Positions 45,962 through 54,578 of a DNA stretch of 64,000 bases are shown one piece after another. The notes under the pieces are model-generated. The model did no database searches, was not told where the DNA came from, and saw only the letters and a program-made list of their open reading frames with translations. This DNA is from Desulfoscipio sp. XC116 (GTDB taxonomy: Bacteria; Bacillota; Desulfotomaculia; Desulfotomaculales; Desulfallaceae). Positions within the stretch are counted from its first letter, which is position 1. Every line of letters begins with the position of its first letter. A program made the translations under genes and the position numbers. The stretch lies in contig NZ_CP156660.1 of assembly GCF_039851975.1 (NCBI RefSeq), positions 620,001 to 684,000 on the forward strand. Reading direction: 5' to 3'.

Positions 45962-46080
45962 TATCCATGCCGCTTGTGCGGCAACAGCGGAGGATGAACA
46001 GCCCGCATTTTTTTGGGGACCTGCCGCGGAGTCTGAGATTGCTTTGCCTGCGCTCGCAATGACAGTTAAAAGCATGTCGG
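45962..46080. repeat. Low-copy dispersed sequence upstream of the HAD gene
   Basis: Contains ATCCATGCCGCTTGTGCGG and GAGATTGCTTTGCCTGCGCT followed by CGCAATGACA, related in reverse to sequences near 25280-25345 and, weakly, 32560. An open frame from 45939 runs through it, but the encoded residues do not belong to the HAD protein. Confidence 0.45.
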
Positions 46081-46148
46081 AAGAAAAGAATCCTGAGCTT
46101 TTTCAGGATAGGTTGACTAAGTATGGCAATCTGCCGGGAGGGCCCAAA

Positions 46149-46970
46149 TTGAGCAAACGTAATTATAAATTGTTAGCTGTTGATTTAGATGATACAATGC
46201 TGAATTCCCAGTTGCTAGTGCCCGAGCAATCGCGTCAGGCTGTGGTGCGAGCCCGTGAGGCAGGAGTGCGGGTGACTCTGGCTACCGGACGGATGTTTCG
46301 CTCGGCGCTGCCTTTTGCGCAAGAATTGGGAGTAGCGGAGTATCTGATGACTTATCAGGGGGCTTTAGTGAAACATCCCGTAACCGGCGATGTCTTGTTC
46401 CATCGGCCGGTGCCGCTTGATTCAGCGCTGGAGGTGCTCGAGTTGGTGAACCGGTATGGCTACCATATCAATGTTTATGTGGATGACACGCCCTACATAG
46501 CTCGGCAGACCAAGGAAAGCGAGCTTTATACCGCTATTTCCCGCATTCCCATGACAGAAGTGGGGAACCTGGCGGCCTTTCTGCGGGAGCGGGGCCAGGA
46601 CCCCACCAAGATAGTGGTGGTTGCCCGGGAGGAGTTGATTGATAGCTTGCTTACCGAGGTGCGGCCCCGGTTGGGGAATAAACTGCATATAACCAAGTCA
46701 AAACCCAATTTTCTGGAGTTTTCCCACCCGCTTGGTAATAAAGGCGATGCTTTGGCGGCCATTGCCGCGCATTACGGCGTAGCGCAGGGTGAGGTTATCG
46801 CGGTGGGAGACGGTTATAATGACCTGGAAATGATTGATTTTGCCGGATTAGGTGTGGTGGTGGGCAATGCTCGTCCGGAAATCAAAGAGCATGCCGATTA
46901 CGTCTGTCGTACCAATGATGAGTGCGGGGTGGCCGAAGTAGTTGAGAAATTTATTTTGACCGCTCTGTAG
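46149..46970 (+). CDS. Cof-type HAD-IIB family phosphatase
   Basis: 273 aa. Motif I AVDLDDTMLNS, motif II TLATGRMFRS, a conserved Lys in motif III (HITKSKPNFLEF) and motif IV VIAVGDGYNDLEMIDFAGLG, with the Cof signature layout, describe a cytoplasmic sugar-phosphate or nucleotide phosphatase of the HAD superfamily. Substrate unknown. I choose TTG 46149 because GGGAGGG sits 7-8 nt upstream and the family motif I normally lies 10-15 residues from the start. The longer frame reaching 45939 is read from repeat DNA. Confidence 0.88.
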   Translation: MSKRNYKLLAVDLDDTMLNSQLLVPEQSRQAVVRAREAGVRVTLATGRMFRSALPFAQELGVAEYLMTYQGALVKHPVTGDVLFHRPVPLDSALEVLELVNRYGYHINVYVDDTPYIARQTKESELYTAISRIPMTEVGNLAAFLRERGQDPTKIVVVAREELIDSLLTEVRPRLGNKLHITKSKPNFLEFSHPLGNKGDALAAIAAHYGVAQGEVIAVGDGYNDLEMIDFAGLGVVVGNARPEIKEHADYVCRTNDECGVAEVVEKFILTAL

Positions 46971-47022
46971 AAGTTTCTGTATATTGTGCCTTTATATAAT
47001 GCTGTATTTAAAGATTAACAGT

Positions 47023-47040
47023 GAGTTTAAGCTTGACTTC
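47023..47040 (-). repeat. GGGTCAGGCTTAA repeat, degenerate copy at acuA-like 3' end
   Basis: GAGTTTAAGCTTGACTTC on the + strand; on the coding strand it reads Arg-Ser-Gln-Ala-stop, the same frame as in uvrA and cooT, with four differences from the uvrA copy. Confidence 0.5.
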
Positions 47041-47701
47041 TTGGCGGCCTGGCGGCTATTTGTTTAAAGAACAGCCAATCATCCAAACTTACATGCACAC
47101 CGCACCTGGCTATCAGTGCGTTGGCGGGATGTTCCAGGACATCATACATTCTAGTAAAGCAAGGATTGAAGCTGACCTGCTGGACAAGTCTGTCCATCAT
47201 ATCCCGGTATTCCCATACGTTTAAATGACTGCCTTTAAGATCCCAGTTGCGGAAGCTTTCCAGGCCGATGACTATAAAGTTCTCCCAGAATTCGTCGCGG
47301 AAAACGAATTTTAAAAGCGTACCGCCTACATGACAGCTTCTCCATTCCCTGGTTACTTCAATACCGCCTATTTCAATAATCCTTGGATGATCATGCCAGC
47401 GGGAGCATGTATCCGGCAGGTGAAAGGTAACGTAACCTACGATTGTTCTCCCCTTATGCACTATGTAAACCCGGCCGCGGGGCAGGCCGGCGATATGCAC
47501 CAGGGATTGCAATTGCACATCCGGTTGGCGAAAGCTGTCCATCTCTTTACTGAGTTGCATGCCGCTTAATATGATCCCTGCCACCGGTCCTTCGATAACC
47601 GCATTTCCCATGGGGATATTTATAGCTGCCTTTCTTGCACTTAAAAAGCCTGCTTGATTTTCGGTCTTGGTTATGTTATTGGTTGAGCTTTGGGTTAACA
47701 T
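47027..47701 (-). CDS. AcuA-like GNAT acetyltransferase
   Basis: 224 aa. VIEGPVAGIIL, LPRGRVYIVHKGRTIVGYVT, IEIGGIEVTREWRSCHVGG, NWDLKGSHLNVWEYR and HPANALIARCG match B. subtilis AcuA, the GNAT enzyme that acetylates and inactivates acetyl-CoA synthetase, motif for motif. The N-terminal 25 residues are extra. No acuB, acuC or acsA gene lies in the window, so the target is inferred from the family. AAGAAGG lies upstream of ATG 47701 on the minus strand. The C-terminus ends in a degenerate repeat copy. Confidence 0.82.
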   Translation of the reverse strand: MLTQSSTNNITKTENQAGFLSARKAAINIPMGNAVIEGPVAGIILSGMQLSKEMDSFRQPDVQLQSLVHIAGLPRGRVYIVHKGRTIVGYVTFHLPDTCSRWHDHPRIIEIGGIEVTREWRSCHVGGTLLKFVFRDEFWENFIVIGLESFRNWDLKGSHLNVWEYRDMMDRLVQQVSFNPCFTRMYDVLEHPANALIARCGVHVSLDDWLFFKQIAARPPRSQA

Positions 47702-47724
47702 AGACCAAACCTTCTTTACTATTT

Positions 47725-47835
47725 AATCAAGTTCGAGACTCTCAATTCTATAAGTGGGAGTTCCTATTTTTACTTCAGGTGGGGTAGAATCCCCATCTGA
47801 AGTCCCGATGTTTAGCTTTAGCTGAACGAGTTTAC
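47725..47835 (-). repeat. Interspersed double-hairpin element (copy E)
   Basis: Reverse orientation. TTAATCAAGTTCGAGACTCT, a partly lost hairpin around TATAAGTGGGAGTTC, TTTTTACTTCAGGTGGGGTA, GAATCCCCATCTGAAG and GCTTTAGCTGAACGAGTTTA. Confidence 0.8.
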
Positions 47836-47965
47836 TATTTTAAAAAGTGATTGTCGGTTTGTACGCGGCCGGGTGATATACAGGACGGTGCTGGCGGTAG
47901 TATTGCGATGTGTGCCGTGGTGCCGTTGGATATTGGCATTTACGACCGGTCCCTTGATTGGCCGG

Positions 47966-48616
47966 CTAATCCACAGGGTACTGCTTGGTTGGTTTTTTTT
48001 GATACAGTCCTTCTCCCAGGCACCGGTGAAAAGAGCCTACCATTTCAATCATTTCCGTGCTGGTTATTTCTTTTAAGACCACCCATTTATAAACGGCATA
48101 CTTGATTATCGCCAGTATGGAGTGGCAGATGGGGTCGATGGGTAAGTCCTTGAAGAAACCGTGCTTTATTCCGTAGGCAATGTTCTGGTGCACGAACCAA
48201 AGATACCTCTCATCAAATTTCTTCAGGCATTTATCAACTGATGTGCTTAGCCCGGCCACCCGGCTGTAGATTTCAGACAACTCCGGGTTCTCGGCAAAAA
48301 CCTCCATGATTACCCGCTTGCTTTCCACAAAACGCTTGTGTACGTCTTCTTCCTGCTTAAAATACCGGTTAACCTTGTCTATAATGTGATCCAGAAAGTC
48401 GGATAATAATGTATTCAGCAAGTCTTCTTTGTCTGCAAAGTAACGGTAAAAAGTACTGGTGCCATAACCGGAAGCATCTATGATTTCACGTACCGGGGTA
48501 TTCATGTAGCCCTTTTGGACAAATATTTCTTTGGCGCAGTTGAGTATTTTTTTCTTCTTTTCTTCCATTTGGCTAATAACCTTCTCTGATTTAACAGGGA
48601 CCATGGTTGGGGACAT
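47966..48616 (-). CDS. TetR/AcrR family transcriptional regulator
   Basis: 216 aa. The helix-turn-helix is KKKILNCAKEIFVQKGYMNT, then VREIIDASGYGTSTFYRYF and ADKEDLLNTLL. The C-terminal domain resembles the FadR/fatty-acid type of TetR regulators in general shape, but no ligand can be named. AAGGAGCG precedes ATG 48616. A consensus promoter and an 18-bp palindrome lie immediately upstream, so it probably represses itself. The convergent small region and the acuA-like gene downstream may or may not be targets. Confidence 0.9.
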   Translation of the reverse strand: MSPTMVPVKSEKVISQMEEKKKKILNCAKEIFVQKGYMNTPVREIIDASGYGTSTFYRYFADKEDLLNTLLSDFLDHIIDKVNRYFKQEEDVHKRFVESKRVIMEVFAENPELSEIYSRVAGLSTSVDKCLKKFDERYLWFVHQNIAYGIKHGFFKDLPIDPICHSILAIIKYAVYKWVVLKEITSTEMIEMVGSFHRCLGEGLYQKKPTKQYPVD

Positions 48617-48640
48617 CGCTCCTTCTTTTTTTGTTAAGAG

Positions 48641-48697
48641 ACGGAATATTCTTTCCGTTTTATTAATTAATATACTTCATATCTACAGGTATGTCAA
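48641..48697 (-). promoter_or_regulatory. Promoter and palindromic operator of the tetR-type gene
   Basis: On the minus strand TTGACA (48697-48692) and TATATT (48674-48669) are 17 bp apart. Downstream, ACGGAA-TATTCT-TTCCGT (48641-48658) is a perfect 6-bp dyad with 6-bp spacer, at the expected start of transcription. It is a strong candidate operator. Confidence 0.75.
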
Positions 48698-48855
48698 TAG
48701 CTGTTGGTAAAAAATAGGGCAGACCGCTGGCTGGCGGCCGATGGCCGGATGGTCGGATGGTGGCGGCCTGCCGGCCGGACGGTCGGGCTGCACTAGTGGC
48801 CGGGCGGTTTGGTGATGCAGATAGCTTGATCCCGGAAATGCTCATTGAATTGGTG

Positions 48856-48892
48856 TTTAAAAAAGGACAGGCTGTTTGCTGACAGCCTATCC
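48856..48892 (-). terminator. Terminator of pgi
   Basis: On the minus strand GGATAGGCTGT and ACAGCCTGTCC pair around CAGCAA, with TTTTTT following. It lies about 30 bp after the pgi stop. Confidence 0.85.
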
Positions 48893-48921
48893 CGTATTTA
48901 GAACCCCGGTTCGCAGTTGGT

Positions 48922-50316
48922 TTAAGAAAGTTTAAGCCTGACCCCGTTTTTAAATCGCTGCATGGCTTGTTCGTACTCCGGGCGTCGCCGGCTGTAATCC
49001 TGCCGGCCCATCAGTGCATAGGTGATGTTCTTGCCTTCTTCCACACCGGGCTGGTTGAAGGGGTTGATGTGCCACAGCTTGGCTGTGTATACTACCAGCG
49101 CTTCGTAGAAATATAGCAGTGCGCCCAGCGCTTCCGGAGATATTTCTCTCAAGGTGATCCGATAGCAGGGCCTGCCGGCTCCGACCAGGCTCATTTCGGT
49201 GGCCAACTGCTCAATGTCCAGCTGTTCGCTCATGGAGTGGCCTGTGAAGTAGGCGTATTCTTTCTCTGTGGGAAATGCTTCCGTTAAAGTAACGTCCGCG
49301 GGCAGACTGTCTATTTTCACAAATCCAAGCACTTTATCCGCGGGGCCTTCTTTAAAAAGCTGCAGTATGGAGTGCTGGTCCGTGGCCCCCAGACTGGCCA
49401 GCGGTGTGGTGCCCGCGTGGACTACTTTACCGTCCAGGGATAGTCTTTTACCCAGGCTTTCGGCCCATAATTGCACAAACCATAAACCGAATTCAAACAA
49501 CAGGCTGCTGTAATTAAACAGCACGTGCATGGATTTACCCTGCGTGGACAGCTCATAAAGACAGCTGCCCAGGGCAAAAAGGGCGTTTTGCGGCAAAGGA
49601 GTGTTGATGATGGATTGGTGTGCCGCTGCCGCGCCGGAAAGCAGCCGGGCGCTGTCAATACCGGTAATTTCAGCGGGAAGAAAGCCCACTGAAGATAAAA
49701 CGGAATACCGGCCGGGCAGGTCCCGGGGGATATGCAGCAAGCGGCAGTCCAGCTGTTGGGCGATGTGGTTGATGCCGTTGTCGCCGGGGTCGCAAATTAT
49801 AACGATGTCTTCCGGACGGCCGCCTGCCGCTTTGTATTTGTTGTAAAAGAAGATAAACTGCGCCGCTGTTTCCGGGGTCGAGCCCGATTTACTGGTGTAA
49901 ATGATGGCTGTTTTGGCCATATCGATAACATCCAGGACCTTGGTTAGCAGTACCGGGTCCAGGTTATCCAGTATAAACAGCCGGGGCTGGGCATGCTTTT
50001 CCAGATTATAAAACGGACCGTGCAAAAACTGCAGCACTGCTTTGGCTCCCAGCGCCGACCCGCCGATGCCCAGCAGCAGTACATGGTCATATTTTTCACC
50101 AAGTTCGCGGGCCAGCTCTTTTATTCGGGGGATGGCCTTTTCCTCACCGAAGGAAAGAGTGATGGGGGATGTCTTATCCTTGAGCGGTGCTTGAAACTCG
50201 GCAAACGCCTGTCCGTGTTTGGCGGTAAAATTAGCATATTCGGTTTCGGAGACAAAGTTGGCCGGGTCTTTATCGCTTAAAAGATGGCCTATGTCAATAT
50301 TAATTAATTCTTGCAT
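48922..50316 (-). CDS. pgi: Glucose-6-phosphate isomerase
   Basis: 464 aa from ATG 50316 (AAAGGATG upstream). LLGIGGSALGAKAVLQFLHG, IIYTSKSGSTPETAAQ and the substrate-binding Gln/His regions (TTPLASLGATDQHSILQLF) identify PGI, which interconverts glucose-6-P and fructose-6-P. Length suits the shorter Firmicute/Gram-positive form. The C-terminal GVRLKLS and the stop are provided by an interspersed repeat. It is transcribed alone, away from the lower glycolysis operon at 59.9-64 kb. Confidence 0.95.
   Translation of the reverse strand: MQELINIDIGHLLSDKDPANFVSETEYANFTAKHGQAFAEFQAPLKDKTSPITLSFGEEKAIPRIKELARELGEKYDHVLLLGIGGSALGAKAVLQFLHGPFYNLEKHAQPRLFILDNLDPVLLTKVLDVIDMAKTAIIYTSKSGSTPETAAQFIFFYNKYKAAGGRPEDIVIICDPGDNGINHIAQQLDCRLLHIPRDLPGRYSVLSSVGFLPAEITGIDSARLLSGAAAAHQSIINTPLPQNALFALGSCLYELSTQGKSMHVLFNYSSLLFEFGLWFVQLWAESLGKRLSLDGKVVHAGTTPLASLGATDQHSILQLFKEGPADKVLGFVKIDSLPADVTLTEAFPTEKEYAYFTGHSMSEQLDIEQLATEMSLVGAGRPCYRITLREISPEALGALLYFYEALVVYTAKLWHINPFNQPGVEEGKNITYALMGRQDYSRRRPEYEQAMQRFKNGVRLKLS
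48927..48945 (-). repeat. GGGTCAGGCTTAA repeat, copy at pgi 3' end
   Basis: GGGGTCAGGCTTAAACTTT on the coding strand is read in a third frame as Gly-Val-Arg-Leu-Lys-Leu at the end of pgi. Confidence 0.75.
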
Positions 50317-50858
50317 ACATTCACATCCTTTGCAAAAGTTCAATTTTAGTATATCCGCGTGCGCGTGGTTGTTACGTCAATTATTAAATATGGTTACCTT
50401 AAGAAGCTCTTGATTGGTTTCAACTTTTCATTGGCCCTGAAACAGATTCTATTTACCAATATATAGTATAACTGTTTTTCCATAATTTTTAAAGACAAGC
50501 CGGCAGGAATTTGTGTATTTTTGTATAACATTGGTTTGACTAGTTAAATTTATGTAGTAACAGTAAAAATATTATGCTCGGTAAGGCACGGTTACGCAAA
50601 AAACGCTGTAAGCGTGCATGTAAAAATTAATTTGAACTTTTGTGTGGTAAAATAGTATCAGTGTGCTTTATAAATTTTGAAGCAAAGGCGCTATGAAGAT
50701 CTACAATTAGATTTATATTTGCCGCGCGGTTTGCGGTATGAATATTATCCATGCAGACTATGCTATAGTAACGGAAGGATTGAGATTGAAACCGGGTCCC
50801 CCGGCTGTTGGTTGTAAACGGTTTAACCGTGGGGGATTTAAACAGGGGAAATGGTGCT
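50317..50858. other. Divergent intergenic region between pgi and the PHP gene
   Basis: A/T-rich, about 540 bp. GCATGTAAAAA and AAAAAACGCTGTAAGCGTG (about 50598-50628) contain a short ACGC/GCGT dyad. No gene, RNA family or clear promoter pair could be supported; a few TATAGT-like boxes occur. Confidence 0.4.
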
Positions 50859-51668
50859 ATGCAGCTGTTTGCCGATTGGCATACGCATACCCGATACAGC
50901 GACGGTCATGCCGCGCCGGAGGAAATGGTGGCGGCGGCGGCCCGGCGCGGCCTGGCGGAGGTCGCCATTACCGATCACGGGCCCCGGGGCATGTTTATCG
51001 GTGTTAAAGATGCCGGGGTATACCGCGAGCTGAAGGAGCAGGCGGCCCGGCTGTCTGAGCTTTACTCGGTGCGGGTGCTGGTGGGCGCTGAAGCTAATGT
51101 AATCGGCCTGCGTGGGGAAATTGACATACCGGCGGATATAGCCGGTGAGCTGGATATATTGATCGCGGGTCTGCATCCCCAGGTGTGGTGCCGGCCCTGG
51201 TGGAAAACGCTGACCTGGATATTGCCCAATAGAATTGGCAAGACGTTCGGGTGGGTGCGGGAGAGGATGCGCGAGGCCAATACTATGGCGCTGGTGGCTG
51301 CCGTGCGCAATAACACGCTGACTTTTATCTCCCACCCCGGCCTGGTGATGGCGGTAGATATGGATGAGGTGGCCCGGGCCTGTGCGGATACCGGGTGTGC
51401 CCTGGAAATAAATACCGGACATCATTACGATCGGGATGAGGTGGTACGGGCCGCGCTGCGCTGGGGGGCATTGCTGGTGGTGAACAGTGACGCCCATTAC
51501 CCCGAAACGGTAGGTGCGCAGGATATCGGTATCGAACTGCTGGACAAGTATCGGGTGCCCCCGGAAAAGGTGTTAAATGCCTGTCCGGTTGAACAAACGG
51601 CGGGTGCCGCGGAGTATCGGCGGGGGAGTGCCGGTTTGGCCGGGCGGGCTGCGCCGCCGCTGTCGTGA
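50859..51668 (+). CDS. PHP-domain phosphoesterase
   Basis: 269 aa from ATG 50859. Metal-binding PHP motifs are all present: DWHTHTRYSDGHA, ITDHGPRG, GAEANV, ISHPGLVMAVD and VVNSDAHYPE. This fold hydrolyses phosphoesters such as histidinol phosphate, or is found in polymerases; the family at this locus next to rapZ is of unknown substrate. About 50 residues in the middle (VWCRPWWKTLTWILPNRIGK) form an insertion. It probably leads the rapZ-yvcK region, 156 bp upstream of rapZ. Confidence 0.85.
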   Translation: MQLFADWHTHTRYSDGHAAPEEMVAAAARRGLAEVAITDHGPRGMFIGVKDAGVYRELKEQAARLSELYSVRVLVGAEANVIGLRGEIDIPADIAGELDILIAGLHPQVWCRPWWKTLTWILPNRIGKTFGWVRERMREANTMALVAAVRNNTLTFISHPGLVMAVDMDEVARACADTGCALEINTGHHYDRDEVVRAALRWGALLVVNSDAHYPETVGAQDIGIELLDKYRVPPEKVLNACPVEQTAGAAEYRRGSAGLAGRAAPPLS

Positions 51669-51824
51669 TATCCGATGTGGCGGGGAACGGGGGGAATAAT
51701 TCGGCTATTGTGCCGGGGAGTGAGCAGATAAGCTGCTTATAGTTGACCGGAATGTGGGTAAATGATCTAACCGCGGCTTAATGAATTGACCTTAATGAGT
51801 TGACATAGAAAGGGTGGGTGTCTG

Positions 51825-52691
51825 TTGCCTGCACATATGGTTATTGTTACCGGTCTGTCCGGTGCCGGAAAAACCCAGGCGCTGCGTTGTCTTGAAGATA
51901 TGGGTTATTTTTGTGTGGATAATTTGCCGCCCACTTTGATCCCCAAGTTCGCCGAACTATGTGCACAAACGAACCGGAGTATTAATAATATAGCATTAGT
52001 TGTGGATATAAGGGGCGGGGAGTTTTTTCAGTCCCTGTCCGAAGTGCTGGGCCAGCTGGAACAGGGCGGTATTGAATACGAGATTCTTTTCCTGGAGGCT
52101 TCGGATGAGGTGCTGGTAAGGCGATATAAAGAATCCCGCCGCCGCCATCCTTTGGGGACGCATGGCGAAGTGCTGCGCAATATCCGGGAGGAGCGGGTAT
52201 TGCTGGAGGAAGTTAGAGGCCGGGCCGGAAAGATTATAGATACCTCTAATTTAAAGCCTCAGGAACTTAAGGATAAACTGGCGGATCTGTTCGGCGGCGA
52301 AGGGGATAATTCCCAACTGCTGATTACGGTTATTTCCTTCGGGTTTAAATATGGCATTCCCATGGACAGTGATCTGGTAATTGACGTGCGTTTTTTGCCC
52401 AATCCATATTATGACCCGGCTATGCGGCTATTGTCCGGTAATGAGCCGATGGTGCGCGACTTTGTATTCAATTCGCCGGTTACCACGGCATTTATGGATA
52501 AATTTACCGACCTGGTGGAGTTTCTTATACCTTGTTATATTGAGGAAGGCAAGACCACATTGATGATCGCTATCGGCTGCACCGGCGGTATGCACCGCTC
52601 CGTGGCCCTGGCCAACCGGTTGGGGGATGTTTTGCGAGGCAAGGATTACCGGGTGACGGTAAGTCACAGAGACATTGGCCGGGTTGGCTAA
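51825..52691 (+). CDS. rapZ: RNase adapter/nucleotide-binding protein RapZ (YvcJ)
   Basis: 288 aa. Walker [21 protein letters not shown] near the N-terminus, a [17 protein letters not shown] motif in the C-terminal domain and [20 protein letters not shown] are diagnostic of the RapZ/YvcJ family, a P-loop protein that in Enterobacteria binds small RNAs controlling glmS and in Bacillus affects competence. Starts with TTG 51825 after GGGTGGGTG. The order rapZ-yvcK-whiA is conserved in Firmicutes; here a repeat copy lies between rapZ and yvcK and two further genes lie before whiA. Confidence 0.95.
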   Translation: MPAHMVIVTGLSGAGKTQALRCLEDMGYFCVDNLPPTLIPKFAELCAQTNRSINNIALVVDIRGGEFFQSLSEVLGQLEQGGIEYEILFLEASDEVLVRRYKESRRRHPLGTHGEVLRNIREERVLLEEVRGRAGKIIDTSNLKPQELKDKLADLFGGEGDNSQLLITVISFGFKYGIPMDSDLVIDVRFLPNPYYDPAMRLLSGNEPMVRDFVFNSPVTTAFMDKFTDLVEFLIPCYIEEGKTTLMIAIGCTGGMHRSVALANRLGDVLRGKDYRVTVSHRDIGRVG

Positions 52692-52721
52692 TGTAATTGT
52701 AATAAAACGTGCCTGCGGCTT

Positions 52722-52858
52722 CAGTGAACTCGTTCGGCTAAAGCTGGACATCGGGGCTTCAGATGGAGATTCTGCCTCACCTGAAGTAAAAACCGGAATT
52801 TCCATCTAAACAGGAACTCCCATTTGTGGAAATGGGGGTCTTGGAATTCGATAAAATA
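52722..52858 (+). repeat. Interspersed double-hairpin element (copy F)
   Basis: Starts about 30 bp after rapZ: GAACTCGTTCGGCTAAAGCT, a GGAGATTCTGCCTCACCTGA block, TAAAAACCGGAATTTCC with a short insertion, then GGAACTCCCATTTGTGG / AATGGGGGTCTTGGAATTCG. Confidence 0.75.
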
Positions 52859-52975
52859 TGAGAATAGTTATCTGGAGCGGATACAATATAGTAGTTTGCT
52901 CCATTTGATTAAATGACCGGTGTCGCGGTTAAAGGATCTTATTCTTGCGGAGGGTATACGGGGGGCGCTAAAAAG

Positions 52976-54316
52976 ATGACCAAGTGGCTGTATCCGGGTA
53001 TGTTTATTAAACGCTGGCTGTTGCTGGCGCTGCTGGGGGGGGTGCTGCTATTTGCCGGTGTGGCGCTGGCGGTTTTTCCCTACCTGCCGGCCACGGGATT
53101 CTGGCTGCAAAAGTTGTTGTACGGGACTGCGGGGCAAAGCCGCACTGTGCTGTCGGGTATCCTTTTTATGACCGCGGGTACCGCTTTGATGGTTTACGGA
53201 TTGTGCCGGGCTTTGCTTTCGGTAATTAACGCTATTATGCCGGGCGGAAACAGGCTGGTGGATGTCGTTTATAACCGGCGCTGTTTGGAAAAAGGGCCGC
53301 GGGTGGTGGTTATCGGCGGTGGTACGGGAATCCCGGTTTTATTGCGCGGGCTTAAGGAATACACCGGTAATTTAACTGCCGTGGTTACAGTGGCTGATGA
53401 CGGCGGCAGTTCGGGACGGCTGCGGGGGGATTTGGGCATATTGCCTCCCGGCGATGTGCGCAATTGTCTGGTGGCTTTGGCTGACCGGGAGCCTCTAATG
53501 GAGGAGCTTCTGCAATATCGCTTTGCCGCGGGGGAGCTTAAGGGGCATAATATGGGCAATCTTTTGCTGGCGGCTTTGTGTGGCATCAGCGGCGGCTTTG
53601 ACCGGGCGGTGCGTGGTCTCAGCAGGGTGCTGGCGGTGCGGGGCCAGGTTTTTCCGGCTACTTTGGCCGATGTTCGGCTGTGTGCGGAAATGAAAGATGG
53701 TTCGGTAGTGTGCGGGGAATCCAGGATACCGAAAAGCGGCCAACAAATAATGAGGGTGTTTCTGGACCCGGATAACTGCCGTCCCACCAAGGAAGCTTTG
53801 GAAGCTATCAGGGACGCGGACGCTATTATTATGGGGCCGGGGAGTCTTTATACCAGCATCCTGCCCGGGCTCATGGTGCAGGGTATTCCCGAGGCTATAG
53901 CCCGTGCGCGGGCGGCTAAAATTTATGTTTGCAATGTTATGACTCAGCCCGGTGAGACCGACGGCTACTCGGCTTCCCGTCACTTACAGGCTATTATTGA
54001 ACATGCCGGTGAAATAATAGATTATATGGTTGTCAACACGGAAAATGTACCTGCCTGGGTGGCGGGCCGGTATCGCAAAGAGGGTGCCGTGCCGGTCGAG
54101 GCGGATCTGGAAAATATTCAAGATCTGGGGGTAATGCCAATTTCGGGCGAGCTGCTGCAGGAAGGGGAAGTGGCGCGCCATCACTCCGGCAGGCTGGCTC
54201 AGCTGCTTATCAAACTTATATATGGCGATCGCCGTCACCCGGAGCGGGTAGTTTATATAAATAATTATATCCGGCCCAAGCAGGCCGGGGGCGAACGGGA
54301 TAGCGCGGCGTTTTAA
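52976..54316 (+). CDS. yvcK: YvcK/CofD-like gluconeogenesis and morphology factor with membrane anchor
   Basis: 446 aa from ATG 52976. The YvcK core begins near residue 108: VVVIGGGTGIPVLLRGLKEY, VADDGGSSGRLRGDLG, PPGDVRNCLVALAD and IMGPGSLYTSILPGL, a fold that binds UDP-GlcNAc-type sugars in Bacillus and Listeria and is needed on gluconeogenic carbon. Two transmembrane helices (about 13-36 and 58-82) precede the core, unlike soluble B. subtilis YvcK. A frame from 52913 adds 21 residues with no better signal. Coupled by position with rapZ. Confidence 0.93.
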   Translation: MTKWLYPGMFIKRWLLLALLGGVLLFAGVALAVFPYLPATGFWLQKLLYGTAGQSRTVLSGILFMTAGTALMVYGLCRALLSVINAIMPGGNRLVDVVYNRRCLEKGPRVVVIGGGTGIPVLLRGLKEYTGNLTAVVTVADDGGSSGRLRGDLGILPPGDVRNCLVALADREPLMEELLQYRFAAGELKGHNMGNLLLAALCGISGGFDRAVRGLSRVLAVRGQVFPATLADVRLCAEMKDGSVVCGESRIPKSGQQIMRVFLDPDNCRPTKEALEAIRDADAIIMGPGSLYTSILPGLMVQGIPEAIARARAAKIYVCNVMTQPGETDGYSASRHLQAIIEHAGEIIDYMVVNTENVPAWVAGRYRKEGAVPVEADLENIQDLGVMPISGELLQEGEVARHHSGRLAQLLIKLIYGDRRHPERVVYINNYIRPKQAGGERDSAAF

Positions 54317-54411
54317 AATTGGGTTAATGGATGACAAAACCGCCGATTGTGCGGGCCGTTAATTTGTTGAAGAGTGGATAAAGTACAAGCATAGTAACGG
54401 ACGGCTGTAAT

Positions 54412-54445
54412 AAGGCACCGGATTTGATTTTCCGGTGCCTTTGCC
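54412..54445 (+). terminator. Terminator after yvcK
   Basis: AAGGCACCGGA and TCCGGTGCCTT form an 11-bp stem around TTTGATTT, followed by TGCCTGTTTTTTTT. It ends the rapZ-yvcK transcript before the desulfurase gene, which has its own TACTAT-type -10 near 54520. Confidence 0.9.
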
Positions 54446-54578
54446 TGTTTTTTTTGCATGTCTCTGCAGCATTCGCTATTGTTCGAGGTGTTGCTTGACG
54501 CTGTTCGGTTTGCGGTATACTATGAAATAATATGAAACGCCGTATGGCTTTAATTTAGAGTTTGAGGAAGTGGCGGTT

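Noticed and set aside
45939-46148. Longer N-terminus for the HAD phosphatase
   Set aside because: The frame is read through dispersed repeat DNA (GAGATTGCTTTGCCTGCG and relatives), while TTG 46149 has a good ribosome binding site and fits the family length.
48700-48840. GGCCGGATGGTCGGATGG-type repeats as a CRISPR or regulatory array
   Set aside because: Irregular, short and low in complexity, without constant spacing; most likely simple sequence.
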